The position numbers and the translations under genes are program-made. A stretch of DNA of 64,000 nucleotides, taken from positions 2,278,114 to 2,342,113 of the forward strand of contig NZ_ML636798.1 of the NCBI RefSeq assembly GCF_006476065.1. The letters are read 5' to 3'. The stretch comes from Cognatiluteimonas lumbrici (GTDB lineage Bacteria; Pseudomonadota; Gammaproteobacteria; Xanthomonadales; Xanthomonadaceae). The notes beneath the pieces were generated by a model. The model was not told where the DNA came from. It searched no databases and saw only the letters and a program-made list of their open reading frames with translations. Shown one piece after another: positions 54,698 through 64,000 of this stretch (position 1 is its first letter; each line of letters starts with the position of its first letter).

Positions 54698-56003
54698 CGG
54701 ACGGCAGTGTGCCCGATGCGTCGTCGTCCGTCGCCGGTTCGGCGGTGGGTTCCGCGGGGAACAGCTTCTCGCTCGCCAGTGCCAGCGCGTGGTCGCCGTC
54801 GAGCGCCGCCTGGCGCAGGGCCACGGTGGGCGCGTGCAGCAGGCGGTTGGTCAGGGTGTGCGCGAGCAGTTCCAGCACTTCGTCGGGGTCGTGCCCGGCG
54901 GCGAGCTGCTGGCGCGCCTTGGCCAGCGCCGCGTCGCGGGCCTGCTCGCCGTGCGCGCGCAGGCGTTTCACCGGCGCCACCCGGGTGCTGGCCGCGGACT
55001 GTTCGACGTAGCGCGAGACGTGCAGTTCGACGATCGCTTCGGCGGCCTCTGCGGCCTCGCGCCGGCTGGCGCGGTTCTCCTCGACCACGCGCTCGAGGTC
55101 GTCGATCGTATAGAGGAAGGCATCGGGCAGGCCGGCGACGCCGGGCTCGATGTCGCGCGGCACCGCCAGGTCCATCAGCAGCATCGGACGGCGCCGGCGC
55201 CGTGCCAGCGCGGCCTCGACCTGCGCGCGCACGATCACGGGCTCGCGGCTCGCGGTCGCGGAGAACACGATGTCGGCCTCGGCCAGGTGGCGCTCTAGTT
55301 CGTCCAGCGGCAGCGCGACGCCGCCGTGCCGGCTGGCCAGTGCCTGTGCGTGCGCGAGCGTGCGATTGGCGACCAGCAGCCGCTTCACCTTGGCCTGTGC
55401 CAGGTGCCGGGCGACCAGTTCGATGGTCTCGCCTGCGCCTACCAGCAGCACCACCGAGTCCTGGAGGCGCGCGAACGAGGATTGAGCCAGGTGCACCGCG
55501 GTGGAGGCGACCGAGACCGGGTTGGCGCCGATCCGGGTGTCCGTGCGCGCGCGCTTGGCGGTCACGAAGGCCTGCTGGAACAGCCGGTCGAGCTGCCCGC
55601 CGAGGGTGCCGGCGCCGCGCGCGGTGGCCCAGGCCTGCTTCACCTGGCCCAGGATCTGCGGCTCGCCGAGCACCAGCGAGTCGAGCCCGGTCGCGACCCG
55701 GAACAGGTGCCGGACGGCGGCGGGGCCTTCGTGCCGGTACAGGTAGGCGCCCAGGTCGTGGCGTACCGCCGGATCGTCGGCCGGGTGCGAGGCCAGCCAG
55801 GCGTCGAGTGCCTTGCCGTCGCCTTCGGTGGCGGCGTACAGCTCGGTCCGGTTGCAGGTGGACAGCAGCACCACCTCGCGCACGCCAGGCTGCCCGCGCA
55901 GGGCGGCCAGCGCGTTGGGGAGCGCGTGTTCGGCGAACGCCACCCGCTCGCGCAGCTCGACGGGCGCGGTCTGGTGGTTGATGCCGATGGCGAGGAGGGT
56001 CAT
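54687..56003 (-). CDS. hemA: Glutamyl-tRNA reductase HemA
   Basis: A 438-residue enzyme that reduces Glu-tRNA to glutamate-1-semialdehyde, the first committed step of haem synthesis. The catalytic Cys50 sits in [14 protein letters not shown], the N-terminus [17 protein letters not shown] is standard, and the NADPH domain carries [21 protein letters not shown]. The C-terminal dimerisation helix is followed by an acidic tail. Divergent from the TPR gene across a 137-nt spacer. Confidence 0.97.
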
Positions 56004-56075
56004 GGCTGGGATGCAGGCGGCGTGGACGGCCGGTGCGAAGGCGTGCGTTAAGCTTCCGATGCACCGAGGGCCGCC

Positions 56076-56081
56076 ATTTTA
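56076..56081 (-). promoter_or_regulatory. Possible hemA promoter -10
   Basis: TAAAAT on the minus strand stands 73 nt before the hemA ATG in a GC-rich spacer, flanked by the short inverted pair GGGCCG/CGGCCC. I see no good -35 at 16-18 nt, so this is a weak call. Confidence 0.3.
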
Positions 56082-56140
56082 CGGCCCGGCCGCTTTCGAT
56101 GCCCGCGACCACCGGCCCAGCTAGCCAGCCTCCCTCCAGC

Positions 56141-57829
56141 ATGCGCACCCGCGCGCGCCTCGCCGGCGCGTTGTTCTGCGTGGCGGCCTGCGTCGCCGCG
56201 CCGGTCGCGGCGCGCGACAACGCCCCGGCCGGCGCGATCGAAGCCACGCTGGCGGGCGAGTTCGCGTTGCAGTCGGGCAAGCTCGACGATGCCGCGCGCT
56301 GGTACCTCGAGGCCGCGCGCGCCGTGGGCGGGGATGCCGCCCTGGCCGAACGGGCCGCGCGCATCGCACTGCTCGCGGACGAAGACGAGACCGCGCGCCA
56401 GGCATTGCGGCTGTGGCGCGCGGGCGACCCGGGGGCGCTCGCGCTGCGGGGCGCGGAACTCACCCTGGCGTTGCGCGACCAGGACCTGGCGGCGGCGCGG
56501 CGCGGCCTGCAGTCGCTGCTGCGCGATCCCGACCCCGGCGCCTGGCGGTACGCGCTGGCGGCCCTCGGCGGGGGCGGCAAGGATCCGGACCTGGCCTCGC
56601 GCCTGCTGGGCGAAGCCGTCGAGGGCGGATGGATCCCGGACCGCCTGCAGGCGTGGCTGGCGTTCGGCGGCCTCGCGCAGCGCCTGGACCGGCAGGCCCT
56701 GGCGGAACGCATCGTCGAGGCGGTCATCGCCCGCTTCCCCGACGAGCCGCGCGTGGCGCTGCTGCACGCGAGCCAGCTGCGCGAGAGCGGCGACGCGGCC
56801 GGCGCGCGCGAAATCCTGGCGCGGCTGGAGCCGCGTGCCGGTACCGACGAAGAACTGCGCCTGGCGATCGCCGCCGGCTACGAGGCGCTCGGCGACTTCA
56901 CCAGGGCGGCGGCAGTGCTCGCGCGCGGCCCGCAGGACGAGCGCACCCATCGCCTGCGCGCGTCGCTGCTCGCCCAGGCCGGTGACCGCGATGGCCTCAC
57001 CGCGCTGTACCAGGAACTGCAGCAGGGCCCGGCGTCGCACCCCGACCCGGACCGGCGCCTGCTGTTGGGCCAGGTCGCCGAATTCCTGGAGCGCCACGAG
57101 GATGCGTTGCGCTGGTACCGCAGCGTCCCGGGCGGCACGGAGCGGTGGCCGGCGCGCCTGCGCACCGCCAGCGTGCTGCAGGAACTCGGTCGCCCGGACG
57201 AGGCCTTCGCGGCGCTGCGGGCGCTGCAGTCGGACCCGGATGCGCCCGACGGCGTGCGCCGCGACGCCTGGCTGCTGGAGGCGGAGCTGCGGCAGGCAAG
57301 CGGCGACGGCACCGGCGAACTCGATGCCCTTGCCCGGGGCCTGGCCGCGTTCCCGGACGATCCGGCGCTGCTGTACGCGCGCGCGCTGGCCTGGGAGCGC
57401 CGCGACGACATCGCGCGCGCGGAAGCCGACTTCCGCCGCATCCTGGTGGCCGAGCCGGACAACGTCGCCACCCTGAACGCCCTCGGCTACACCCTGGCGG
57501 ACCGCACCACGCGTTACCGGGAGGCGCTGGAGCTGATCGACCGCGCGCGCGTGGCCGAGCCGGACAACCCGGCGATCATCGACAGCTACGGCTGGGTCCT
57601 GTACCGGCTGGGGCGCCACGACGAGGCTTTGGTGCAATTGCGGCGCGCGTACTCGCTGCAAAAGGACGCGGAGATCGCCGCGCACGTGGCCGAGGTGCTG
57701 TGGACCGGGGGCGAGCGCGAGGAGGCCCGGCGCTATTTCCGCGAAGCCCTGGAGCTGGATCCCGACAACCGCGCGCTTCGGCGCGCGCTCGAACGCACCG
57801 GCGCGCTTCCGGTGGAGGACACGCCATGA
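56141..57829 (+). CDS. TPR-repeat protein, exported
   Basis: A 562-residue protein with a signal peptide ([19 protein letters not shown]), which fixes ATG 56141 over two upstream in-frame ATGs. TPR-like helical pairs run through the whole length, clearest at the C-terminus: [66 protein letters not shown]. It precedes lolB with a 4-nt overlap, an arrangement found across gammaproteobacteria, and may act in outer-membrane or lipoprotein biogenesis, though the function is not established. Confidence 0.88.
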   Translation: MRTRARLAGALFCVAACVAAPVAARDNAPAGAIEATLAGEFALQSGKLDDAARWYLEAARAVGGDAALAERAARIALLADEDETARQALRLWRAGDPGALALRGAELTLALRDQDLAAARRGLQSLLRDPDPGAWRYALAALGGGGKDPDLASRLLGEAVEGGWIPDRLQAWLAFGGLAQRLDRQALAERIVEAVIARFPDEPRVALLHASQLRESGDAAGAREILARLEPRAGTDEELRLAIAAGYEALGDFTRAAAVLARGPQDERTHRLRASLLAQAGDRDGLTALYQELQQGPASHPDPDRRLLLGQVAEFLERHEDALRWYRSVPGGTERWPARLRTASVLQELGRPDEAFAALRALQSDPDAPDGVRRDAWLLEAELRQASGDGTGELDALARGLAAFPDDPALLYARALAWERRDDIARAEADFRRILVAEPDNVATLNALGYTLADRTTRYREALELIDRARVAEPDNPAIIDSYGWVLYRLGRHDEALVQLRRAYSLQKDAEIAAHVAEVLWTGGEREEARRYFREALELDPDNRALRRALERTGALPVEDTP

Positions 57830-58455
57830 CCCTGCGCCTCGCCGGCATCGTCGCCTGCCTGTCGTTGCTGGCCGGTTGCGCCACCACGCTTCCCGTGGCC
57901 GAGTTGCCGCCGGAACAACACGCGGCCGCGCTGCAGCACCAGGCCGCGCGCGAGCGGGTGCTGGCGGGCGTGGCGGACTGGGCGCTGTCCGGTCGCATCG
58001 CGCTGACCAACGACGGCCGCGGCGGCAGCGGCCGCATCGACTGGCGCCAGCGCGACGTCTGGAGCGAGGTCGCGCTGGCGGCGCCGATCACTCGCCAGAG
58101 CTGGCGCCTGGAAACCGGGCCCGGGGGGGCGCGGCTGGAGGGGCTGGAAGGCGGCACCCGGGTCGGGCCCGACGCTTCCCTGCTGCTGCGCGCGGCCACC
58201 GGCTGGGAGATTCCGGTCGGCTCGCTGGCGTCCTGGGTGCGCGGCGCGCGCGATCCGGCCGCGGGGCCGGCCACCCTGGAATTCGGGGCCGACGGCCGGC
58301 TGGCCCGCATGCAGCAGGATGGCTGGCGCCTGGAATTCGGGAACTGGACCCCGCAACCTGGCCTGGGCACCGAACTCCCGGGGCGGATCGAGGCCGAGCG
58401 CGGCGAGGCCCGCGTCCGCCTGGTGGTGGACGCCTGGACGCTGCCGGCGCCATGA
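57826..58455 (+). CDS. lolB: Outer-membrane lipoprotein receptor LolB
   Basis: A 209-residue lipoprotein that accepts lipoproteins from LolA and inserts them in the outer membrane. The lipobox is LLAGC (cysteine near residue 18). The LolB pattern follows: [26 protein letters not shown], then [19 protein letters not shown] and [18 protein letters not shown], where the loop before LASWVRG carries the family's membrane-insertion region. Both ends overlap neighbours by 4 nt (TPR gene and ispE). Confidence 0.95.
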   Translation: MTLRLAGIVACLSLLAGCATTLPVAELPPEQHAAALQHQAARERVLAGVADWALSGRIALTNDGRGGSGRIDWRQRDVWSEVALAAPITRQSWRLETGPGGARLEGLEGGTRVGPDASLLLRAATGWEIPVGSLASWVRGARDPAAGPATLEFGADGRLARMQQDGWRLEFGNWTPQPGLGTELPGRIEAERGEARVRLVVDAWTLPAP

Positions 58456-59369
58456 GCGCCGGCGGCGAGGCGTGGTCCCACTGGCCGGCGCCGGCCAAGC
58501 TGAACCTGTTCCTGCGCATCCCGGGCCGGCGCGAGGACGGCTACCACCTGCTGCAGACGGTGTTCCGGATCCTGGACTGGGGCGACGAGCTGCGGCTGCG
58601 GGTGCGCGGCGACGGCAGGATCGTGCGCCATGGCGACCTGCCGGCAGGCATCGATGCGACCGCGGATCTCGCGGTACGCGCCGCCGATCTGCTGAGAAAA
58701 GAGACCAATTTGCGCTTGGGCGCCGACATCTTCGTCGAAAAGCGCATTCCCGCCGGGGGCGGCTTCGGTGGCGGCTCGTCCGACGCTGCGACCACCCTGG
58801 TCGCGCTCGACGCCCTCTGGGGCACCGGCCTGGGCATCGAGCGGCTGGCGGCCCTCGGGCTGGGCCTGGGCGCGGACGTGCCGGTGTTCGTGCGCGGCGA
58901 CAATGCCTGGGCGGAGGGGGTCGGTGAGCGGCTCACCCCCGTGACGCTGCCGCCGGCGTGGTACCTGCTGGCCGCCCCCGCGATCCACGTTTCCACCGCG
59001 GAATTGTTCCAAGCGCCTGAATTGACGCGGGATGCCGCGCCCGCGACAATAGCCGACTTCGCTTCTGGTGCTCCGCTCGGCAATGCGTTCGAGCCGGTGC
59101 TGCGCCGCCGCGAACCGGCCGTGGAGGCCGTGTTCGAGGTGCTGGCGCGGGTCGGCACGCCACGGTTGACCGGGACCGGCAGCGGCTGCTTCGTCGAGTT
59201 CGGCGATCGCGCTTCCGCGCAGGCTGCGCTGTCCCAGGTGCAACGGGAATCGTTGCAGGGGCGCGCGCCGGCGGGATTGCAGGCGTGGATCGCGGAGGGA
59301 GCGACGCGGTCGCCGTTGCACGTTGCGCTGGATGCGTACCGCCTGCAGGGGCGTCGCCAAGAGGCCTAA
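58452..59369 (+). CDS. ispE: 4-diphosphocytidyl-2-C-methyl-D-erythritol kinase IspE
   Basis: A 305-residue GHMP kinase of the MEP isoprenoid pathway. The motifs are [29 protein letters not shown], the ATP loop [21 protein letters not shown] and [14 protein letters not shown] 58452 overlaps the lolB stop. Its last seven residues (QGRRQEA, counting from CAG) and its TAA stop are read from the 5' part of tRNA-Gln, an overlap of 23 nt on the same strand, so processing of that tRNA would cut the ispE coding end. Confidence 0.95.
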   Translation: MSAGGEAWSHWPAPAKLNLFLRIPGRREDGYHLLQTVFRILDWGDELRLRVRGDGRIVRHGDLPAGIDATADLAVRAADLLRKETNLRLGADIFVEKRIPAGGGFGGGSSDAATTLVALDALWGTGLGIERLAALGLGLGADVPVFVRGDNAWAEGVGERLTPVTLPPAWYLLAAPAIHVSTAELFQAPELTRDAAPATIADFASGAPLGNAFEPVLRRREPAVEAVFEVLARVGTPRLTGTGSGCFVEFGDRASAQAALSQVQRESLQGRAPAGLQAWIAEGATRSPLHVALDAYRLQGRRQEA

Positions 59370-59423
59370 GGCACCAGGTTTTGATCCTGGCATTCGCAGG
59401 TTCGAATCCTGCCGCCCCTGCCA
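59347..59423 (+). tRNA. tRNA-Gln (UUG)
   Basis: The acceptor stem AGGGGCG pairs with CGCCCCT, followed by the discriminator G and an encoded CCA. The anticodon arm is CCAGG-TTTTGAT-CCTGG, giving UUG. The T-arm reads GCAGGTTCGAATCCTGC. Length 77 nt. Its first 23 nt are also the end of ispE. It lies 39 nt before prs. Confidence 0.96.
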
Positions 59424-59462
59424 ACCACGACCCTGCAACACGAATTCGGAGCGCGGGACGAG

Positions 59463-60428
59463 ATGACGGTGCAGGACGACAGGAACTTGCTGGTTTTCGC
59501 TGGCAACGCCAACCGTCCGCTGGCACAGGCGGTGTGCAGGGAGCTCGGCGTGCGTCCCGGCAAGGCGCTGGTCGGGCGCTTCTCCGACGGCGAGGTGCAG
59601 GTCGAGATCGAGGAGAACGTCCGCGGCCAGGACGTGTTCGTGATCCAGCCGACCTGCGCGCCGAGCGCGGAGAACCTGGTCGAGCTGCTGGTGCTGATCG
59701 ACGCGCTCAAGCGCGCATCGGTGGCCAGCGTCACCGCTGTGGTGCCGTACTTCGGCTACGCCAGGCAGGACCGCCGCCCGCGCTCGGCGCGGGTGCCGAT
59801 CACGGCCAAGGTGGCGGCGCAGATGTTCTCGACCGTGCACACCGACCGGGTGCTGACGGTGGACCTGCACGCCGAGCAGATCCAGGGCTTCTTCGACATC
59901 CCGGTCGACAACGTGTACTCCTCGCCGCTGCTGCTGGCCGACATCTGGCGGCACTACGGCACCAGGGACATGGTGGTGGTGTCGCCGGACGTGGGCGGCG
60001 TGGTCCGCGCCCGCGCCATCGCCAAGCGCCTCGACGACGCCGACCTGGCGATCATCGACAAGCGCCGTCCCAAGGCCAACGTCGCCACGGTGATGAACAT
60101 CATCGGCGACGTCGCCGGCAAGACCTGCGTGCTGGTGGACGACATCGTGGACACCGCCGGCACCCTGTGCGCCGCGGCGGCCGCGCTGAAGGGGCAGGGC
60201 GCCACCCGGGTGGTGGCGTACTGCACGCATCCGGTGCTCTCGGGCGCCGCGATCGACAACGTATCGAAGGCCGCGCTGGACGAGCTGGTGGTGACCGACA
60301 CCATCCCGCTGTCGTCCGCCGCCGAGGCCTGCGGCAAGATCCGCCAGCTCAGCGTGGCGGAACTGCTGGCCGAGACGATCCGCAGGATCGCCTTCGGGGA
60401 ATCCGTCAGTTCGCTGTACGTGGACTGA
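59463..60428 (+). CDS. prs: Ribose-phosphate pyrophosphokinase Prs
   Basis: A 321-residue enzyme that makes PRPP from ribose 5-phosphate and ATP, feeding nucleotide, His and Trp synthesis. Seen here: [61 protein letters not shown] and the PRPP-binding [22 protein letters not shown] 59463 follows GGGACGAG. Placement after ispE and tRNA-Gln and before rplY is shared with pseudomonads and xanthomonads. Confidence 0.97.
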   Translation: MTVQDDRNLLVFAGNANRPLAQAVCRELGVRPGKALVGRFSDGEVQVEIEENVRGQDVFVIQPTCAPSAENLVELLVLIDALKRASVASVTAVVPYFGYARQDRRPRSARVPITAKVAAQMFSTVHTDRVLTVDLHAEQIQGFFDIPVDNVYSSPLLLADIWRHYGTRDMVVVSPDVGGVVRARAIAKRLDDADLAIIDKRRPKANVATVMNIIGDVAGKTCVLVDDIVDTAGTLCAAAAALKGQGATRVVAYCTHPVLSGAAIDNVSKAALDELVVTDTIPLSSAAEACGKIRQLSVAELLAETIRRIAFGESVSSLYVD

Positions 60429-60465
60429 CACACATGGCCCGCCTGGTCGCGGGTGGGCCGCATCA

Positions 60466-60479
60466 CCGCCGCAAGGCGG
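60466..60479 (+). promoter_or_regulatory. GNRA-type hairpin before rplY
   Basis: CCGCC-GCAA-GGCGG forms a 5-bp stem with a GCAA tetraloop in the 78-nt gap between prs and rplY. A looser GGCCC/GGGCC pair precedes it. There is no T-run, so a leader structure rather than a terminator. Confidence 0.35.
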
Positions 60480-60506
60480 CCAACGCAAGCAAAGTGAGCA
60501 ATTGAA

Positions 60507-61196
60507 ATGGCAAACCAGAACACCATCCAGGCCACCGGCCGCAAGGACGAGGGGAAAGGTGCGAGCCGCCGCCTGCGTCGTGCGGGCCAGGTGCCTGCCG
60601 TCGTCTACGGCGGCAAGTCCGCCCCCGTGAACATCCAGCTCGACCACGAGAAGACCTGGGTCGCGAGCCAGAACGAGTGGTTCTACTCGTCGATCCTCGG
60701 CCTGGACATCGACGGCAAGGTCGAGAACGTGCTGCTGCGCGACCTCCAGCGCCACCCGTGCAAGCAGCTGATCATGCACATCGACTTCCAGCGCGTGGAC
60801 GCCAACGAGCAGCTGCGCACCTCGGTGCCGCTGCGCTTCGTCAACGGCGAGACCTCGCCGGCGGGCAAGACCGCGGGCGTGGTGATCATGCACGAGCTGA
60901 CCCAGGTCGAAGTGAGCTGCCTGCCGAAGGACCTGCCGGGCAACATCGAGGTGGACCTGGCCGACCTGAAGCCGGGCGACACCATCCACCTGTCGCAGCT
61001 GAAGCTGCCCCAGGGCGTGGAACTGCCGCAGCTGAAGCTGGGCCCGGACCACGACGTCGCCGTGGTCGCCGCCCGCATGGCGCGGGTCGAGGCCGAGGAG
61101 ACCACCGACGAGGCCGCCGAGGGCGCGACCGATGCCGCCGCCGCTGCTCCCGCCGCCGGCGAGGGCGAGGCCGAAGGCGAGGCCAAGGGCGAGTGA
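60507..61196 (+). CDS. rplY: 50S ribosomal protein L25, long (Ctc) form
   Basis: A 229-residue L25/Ctc protein: an N-terminal 5S-rRNA-binding domain (RKDEGKGASRRLRRAGQVPAVVYGG) and a C-terminal beta domain (LPKDLPGNIEVDLADLKPGDTIHLSQLKLPQGVELPQL). E. coli has only the 94-residue first domain. The tail after residue 195 is an acidic Ala/Glu/Gly stretch. It lies between prs and pth. Confidence 0.95.
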   Translation: MANQNTIQATGRKDEGKGASRRLRRAGQVPAVVYGGKSAPVNIQLDHEKTWVASQNEWFYSSILGLDIDGKVENVLLRDLQRHPCKQLIMHIDFQRVDANEQLRTSVPLRFVNGETSPAGKTAGVVIMHELTQVEVSCLPKDLPGNIEVDLADLKPGDTIHLSQLKLPQGVELPQLKLGPDHDVAVVAARMARVEAEETTDEAAEGATDAAAAAPAAGEGEAEGEAKGE

Positions 61197-61204
61197 TCGC
61201 CGCG

Positions 61205-61234
61205 TGCCGGCCCGCCCATGGCGGCGGGCCGGCA
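61205..61234 (+). terminator. GC hairpin between rplY and pth
   Basis: A perfect 12-bp stem (61205-61216 with 61223-61234) and a 6-nt loop, 8 nt after the rplY stop. No T-run follows, so it may be a partial terminator or mRNA-end stabiliser lowering pth and ychF expression relative to rplY. Confidence 0.45.
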
Positions 61235-61244
61235 TGCCTTCGAG

Positions 61245-61826
61245 ATGGCAGGACTGCGACTCATCGTCGGGCTGGGCAATCCCGGTCCGGAACACCTCGG
61301 GACCCGGCACAACGCCGGGTTCTGGTTTGTTGACGCCCTGGCGCAGCGCGAGGGCGCGCGCTTCGGCGTGGAATCGAAACTGTTCGGCGAGGCCTGCCAG
61401 GTGCAGCTCGGCGGACAGCAGGTGCGGCTGCTGAAGCCGGCCACCTACATGAACCTGTCGGGCAAGTCGGTGCTGGCGGCGCTGCGCTTCTGGAAGATCG
61501 AGCCGGAGGAGGCGCTGCTGGCGCACGACGAGCTCGACCTGCCGCCCGGCACCGCGCGGCTCAAGTTCGATGGCGGCCACGGCGGCCAGAACGGCCTGCG
61601 CGACACCATACGCCTGCTCGGCCACGGCCGCTTCCACCGCCTGCGCATCGGCATCGGCCACCCGGGCCACAAGGACCGGGTCACCCCCTGGGTGCTGGGG
61701 CGCCCGAACCGCGACGACGAGGCCGCGATCCTGCGCGCCGTCGACGACGCGCTCGACGTCCTGCCGCTGGCCGTCGCCGGCGACTTCAACGAGGCCATGA
61801 AGCGCCTCCACACGGACAGACAGTAA
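61245..61826 (+). CDS. pth: Peptidyl-tRNA hydrolase Pth
   Basis: A 193-residue enzyme that frees tRNA from dropped-off peptidyl-tRNA. Active-site residues are visible in [21 protein letters not shown] (Asn and catalytic His), [12 protein letters not shown] (Asp) and [11 protein letters not shown] (Asn). ATG 61245 gives the normal N-terminus; the longer reading from 61218 would start within the hairpin loop. The stop overlaps the ychF start by 1 nt (TAATG). Confidence 0.96.
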   Translation: MAGLRLIVGLGNPGPEHLGTRHNAGFWFVDALAQREGARFGVESKLFGEACQVQLGGQQVRLLKPATYMNLSGKSVLAALRFWKIEPEEALLAHDELDLPPGTARLKFDGGHGGQNGLRDTIRLLGHGRFHRLRIGIGHPGHKDRVTPWVLGRPNRDDEAAILRAVDDALDVLPLAVAGDFNEAMKRLHTDRQ

Positions 61827-62917
61827 TGGGCATCAAATGCGGCATCGTCGGCCTGCCGAACGTCGGCAAGTCGACCCTGTTCAACGCGCTGACCAAGGCG
61901 GGCATCGCCGCGGCCAACTTCCCGTTCTGCACCATCGAGCCCAACGTGGGCGTGGTGCCGGTGCCGGATCCGCGCCTGAACGCGCTGGCGGACATCGTGA
62001 AGCCGGAGCGGGTGGTGCCGACCGCGGTCGAGTTCGTGGACATCGCCGGGCTGGTCGCGGGCGCCGCCAGCGGCGAGGGCCTGGGCAACAAGTTCCTGGC
62101 CCACATCCGCGAGGTGGACGCGATCTGCCACGTGGTCCGCTGCTTCGAGCACCCGGACGTGATCCACGTGTCCAACCGGGTGGATCCGATCGCCGACATC
62201 GAGACCATCGACACCGAGCTGGCGCTTGCCGACCTGGAATCGGTGGACAAGGCCATCGCCCGCTACGAGCGGGTGGCCAAGAGCGGCGACAAGGACGCGA
62301 AGGCCCGGATCGAGGTCCTGCAGCGGTTGCGCGCGGCGCTGGACGAGGGCCGGGCCGCGCGCACCGTGGCCCTGGACGAGGAGGAGCAGGCGCTGGTCCG
62401 CGAGCTGTTCCTGCTGACCCTGAAGCCGGTGATGTACGTGGCCAACGTGCTCGAGGACGGCTTCGAGGGCAATCCGCACCTGGATGCGGTGCGCGCCCGG
62501 GCCGAGACCGAAGGCGCCGAGGTGGTGCCGGTCTCGGCCGCGATCGAGGAGGAGCTCAGCCAGCTCGAGGAGGCCGACCGCGACGAGTTCCTGGCCGACC
62601 TGGGCCTGGACGAGCCCGGCCTGAACCGGGTGATCCGCGCCGCCTACGCCCTGCTGGGCCTGCAGACCTACTTCACCGCCGGCGTGAAGGAGGTCCGGGC
62701 CTGGACCGTGAAGGCCGGCGCGACCGCCCCGCAGGCCGCCGCCGTCATCCATACGGATTTCGAGAAGGGCTTCATCCGCGCCGAGACCATCGGCTACGAG
62801 GACTTCGTGAAGTACCGCGGCGAGGCCGGGGCCCGAGAGGCCGGCCGCCTGCGCCTGGAGGGCAAGGAGTACCGGGTCCGCGAGGGCGACGTGCTGCACT
62901 TCCGCTTCAACGTCTGA
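61826..62917 (+). CDS. ychF: Ribosome-binding ATPase YchF
   Basis: A 363-residue Obg-family P-loop protein that prefers ATP over GTP. Walker A is GLPNVGKST at 8-16, followed by the switch regions [20 protein letters not shown] and [25 protein letters not shown]; the C-terminal TGS domain ends [16 protein letters not shown]. YchF is implicated in ribosome function and stress responses. The pth-ychF order is widely conserved, and here they overlap by 1 nt. Confidence 0.97.
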   Translation: MGIKCGIVGLPNVGKSTLFNALTKAGIAAANFPFCTIEPNVGVVPVPDPRLNALADIVKPERVVPTAVEFVDIAGLVAGAASGEGLGNKFLAHIREVDAICHVVRCFEHPDVIHVSNRVDPIADIETIDTELALADLESVDKAIARYERVAKSGDKDAKARIEVLQRLRAALDEGRAARTVALDEEEQALVRELFLLTLKPVMYVANVLEDGFEGNPHLDAVRARAETEGAEVVPVSAAIEEELSQLEEADRDEFLADLGLDEPGLNRVIRAAYALLGLQTYFTAGVKEVRAWTVKAGATAPQAAAVIHTDFEKGFIRAETIGYEDFVKYRGEAGAREAGRLRLEGKEYRVREGDVLHFRFNV

Positions 62918-62943
62918 ACGGGCGTCCCGGGACGCCGGATGCG

Positions 62944-62972
62944 TTGACAGCACGCGCTGTACGGGTCAAAAT
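62944..62972 (+). promoter_or_regulatory. Promoter of the tRNA-tuf operon
   Basis: TTGACA (62944-62949), a 17-nt spacer and CAAAAT (62967-62972) form a good sigma-70 promoter, followed by CGCGGGC, a GC-rich discriminator typical of stringently controlled stable-RNA promoters. It lies 37 nt before tRNA-Tyr. Confidence 0.65.
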
Positions 62973-63009
62973 CGCGGGCTGTTTTCACCGGATCACGGCA
63001 CGGACGACC

Positions 63010-63095
63010 GGAGGGATACCCAAGCGGCCAACGGGGGCAGACTGTAAATCTGCTGGCTTACGCCTTCGGTGGTTCGAATCCACCTCCCTCCACCA
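63010..63095 (+). tRNA. tRNA-Tyr (GUA)
   Basis: The acceptor arms GGAGGGA and TCCCTCC pair fully, with discriminator A and encoded CCA. The anticodon loop CTGTAAA gives GUA. The long variable arm (class II) is seen between the anticodon and T arms. Length 86 nt. First of three tRNAs ahead of tuf. Confidence 0.96.
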
Positions 63096-63134
63096 AGTTC
63101 GAGCAGTGTCCAGCAAGCTTCAGCGGTGCCCGTC

Positions 63135-63208
<74 letters not shown>

Positions 63209-63260
63209 TTGCGCTCCACGCGGTCGGCCACCACCCAGTGACAAGACAACCAGGTTCCAC

Positions 63261-63336
63261 GCTCACGTAGCTCAGTCGGTAGAGCACCTCCTTGGTAAGG
63301 AGGAGGTCGATGGTTCGATTCCATTCGTGAGCACCA
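63261..63336 (+). tRNA. tRNA-Thr (GGU)
   Basis: GCTCACG pairs with CGTGAGC, discriminator A, encoded CCA. The anticodon arm CCTCC-TTGGTAA-GGAGG gives GGU. Length 76 nt. It ends 27 nt before the tuf start, the same place as thrT before tufB in E. coli. Confidence 0.96.
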
Positions 63337-63363
63337 CACACAACGTCCAGCGAGACAGCAGCC

Positions 63364-64000
63364 ATGGCAAAGGGTAAGTTCGAGCGCACCAAGCCCCACG
63401 TGAACGTGGGCACGATCGGTCACGTTGACCACGGCAAGACGACGCTGACGGCGGCGCTGACGAAGATCGGCGCGGAGCGTTTCGGCGGCGAGTTCAAGGC
63501 CTACGACCAGATCGACATGGCGCCGGAGGAGAAGGCGCGCGGGATCACGATCTCGACCTCGCACGTGGAGTACGAGTCCCCGACCCGCCATTACGCGCAC
63601 GTGGACTGCCCGGGCCACGCCGACTACGTGAAGAACATGATCACGGGTGCGGCGCAGATGGACGGTGCGATCCTGGTGTGCTCGGCGGCGGACGGCCCGA
63701 TGCCGCAGACGCGCGAGCACATCCTGCTGGCCCGCCAGGTGGGCGTGCCGTACATCGTGGTCTACCTGAACAAGGCGGACATGGTGGACGACGCCGAGCT
63801 GATGGAGCTGGTGGAGATGGAGGTGCGCGAGCTGCTCTCCAAGTACGAGTTCCCGGGCGACGACACCCCGGTTGTGAAGGGTTCGGCGCTCAAGGCGCTG
63901 GAAGGCGACCAGTCGGAGATCGGCGTGCCGTCGATCCTGCAGCTGGTGGAGGCGCTGGACACCTGGATCCCGGAGCCGGAGCGCGACGTGGACAAGACCT
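63364..64000 (+). CDS. tuf: Elongation factor Tu, 5' part
   Basis: The window ends within the gene; 212 codons are visible of about 396. It reads [27 protein letters not shown], with the P-loop GHVDHGKT at 19-26, the switch I/II parts [13 protein letters not shown] and [12 protein letters not shown], and the NKAD motif in [12 protein letters not shown]-Tu carries aminoacyl-tRNA to the ribosome. The Tyr-Gly-Thr tRNA genes just upstream mark this as the tufB-type copy, probably read from the promoter at 62.94 kb. Confidence 0.98.
   Translation, partial: MAKGKFERTKPHVNVGTIGHVDHGKTTLTAALTKIGAERFGGEFKAYDQIDMAPEEKARGITISTSHVEYESPTRHYAHVDCPGHADYVKNMITGAAQMDGAILVCSAADGPMPQTREHILLARQVGVPYIVVYLNKADMVDDAELMELVEMEVRELLSKYEFPGDDTPVVKGSALKALEGDQSEIGVPSILQLVEALDTWIPEPERDVDKT

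Noticed and set aside
57576..61811. A 1411-codon open frame on the minus strand across lolB, ispE, tRNA-Gln, prs, rplY and pth
   Set aside because: It crosses a tRNA gene and six well-supported plus-strand genes; no recognisable motif.

Overview
The window is very GC-rich, densely packed, chromosomal and housekeeping in character. Gene content and order point to the gammaproteobacterial family Xanthomonadaceae (Lysobacter/Luteimonas/Xanthomonas-like). The clues are the ahpC-ahpF-oxyR cluster known from Xanthomonas, a hemA/TPR-lolB-ispE-tRNA-Gln-prs-rplY-pth-ychF block, a transhydrogenase alpha subunit split in two, and an Oar-type TonB-dependent receptor. I see no insertion sequence, prophage, CRISPR array, rRNA gene or integrase, and no gap above 300 bases between genes.

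Layout: (1) 1-6.5 kb: the end of a MacB-like permease, then DgkA, a TerC protein, a LemA-TPM-TPM group and lgt-thyA-folA. (2) 6.6-14.2 kb, minus strand: cobalamin adenosyltransferase, lptD-surA-pdxA-rsmA-apaH; apaG, which lies before apaH in E. coli, is not there. (3) 14.3-20.4 kb: two ubiquinone-type hydroxylases, an EF-hand protein, a deaminase, glnS and rnk. (4) 20.4-23.8 kb: the peroxide-defence cluster oxyR-ahpF-ahpC, with a readable promoter. (5) 24.2-29.3 kb: a large Lhr helicase whose 3' end overlaps a UdgX-type uracil-DNA glycosylase. (6) 29.4-38.7 kb: an M1 aminopeptidase, prmC, pip, a tightly coupled nitroreductase/5' nuclease/Nudix trio and a DUF1631 protein. (7) 38.7-43.0 kb: pntAA, then an opposite-strand ECF sigma/anti-sigma-like/DUF3106 group, then pntAB-pntB. 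(8) 43.0-49.4 kb: a TonB-dependent receptor flanked by two paralogous membrane proteins, and a MocR regulator. (9) 49.4-56 kb: SufT, DUF488, a one-domain asparaginase-like protein, WrbA, YihY, a thioredoxin-like lipoprotein, prfA and hemA. (10) 56-64 kb: TPR-lolB-ispE-tRNA-Gln-prs-rplY-pth-ychF, then tRNA-Tyr/Gly/Thr and the start of tuf.

Much of the content serves envelope biogenesis (lgt, lolB, lptD, surA), translation (glnS, prfA, prmC, pth, rplY, tuf, tRNAs, ychF, rsmA), cofactors (hemA, ispE, pdxA, ubi genes, thyA/folA) and redox defence. Points most worth a second look: the Lhr-UdgX overlap (two uracil-repair-linked proteins in one transcription unit) with a variant KARLH crosslinking loop; ispE ending inside tRNA-Gln, so that RNase P maturation would remove the ispE stop codon; the receptor locus with paralogous flanks, an intrinsic terminator just before a start codon and a four-half-site MocR operator candidate; and a perfect 23-bp inverted repeat beside a 29-nt module that recurs at 24.26 kb.
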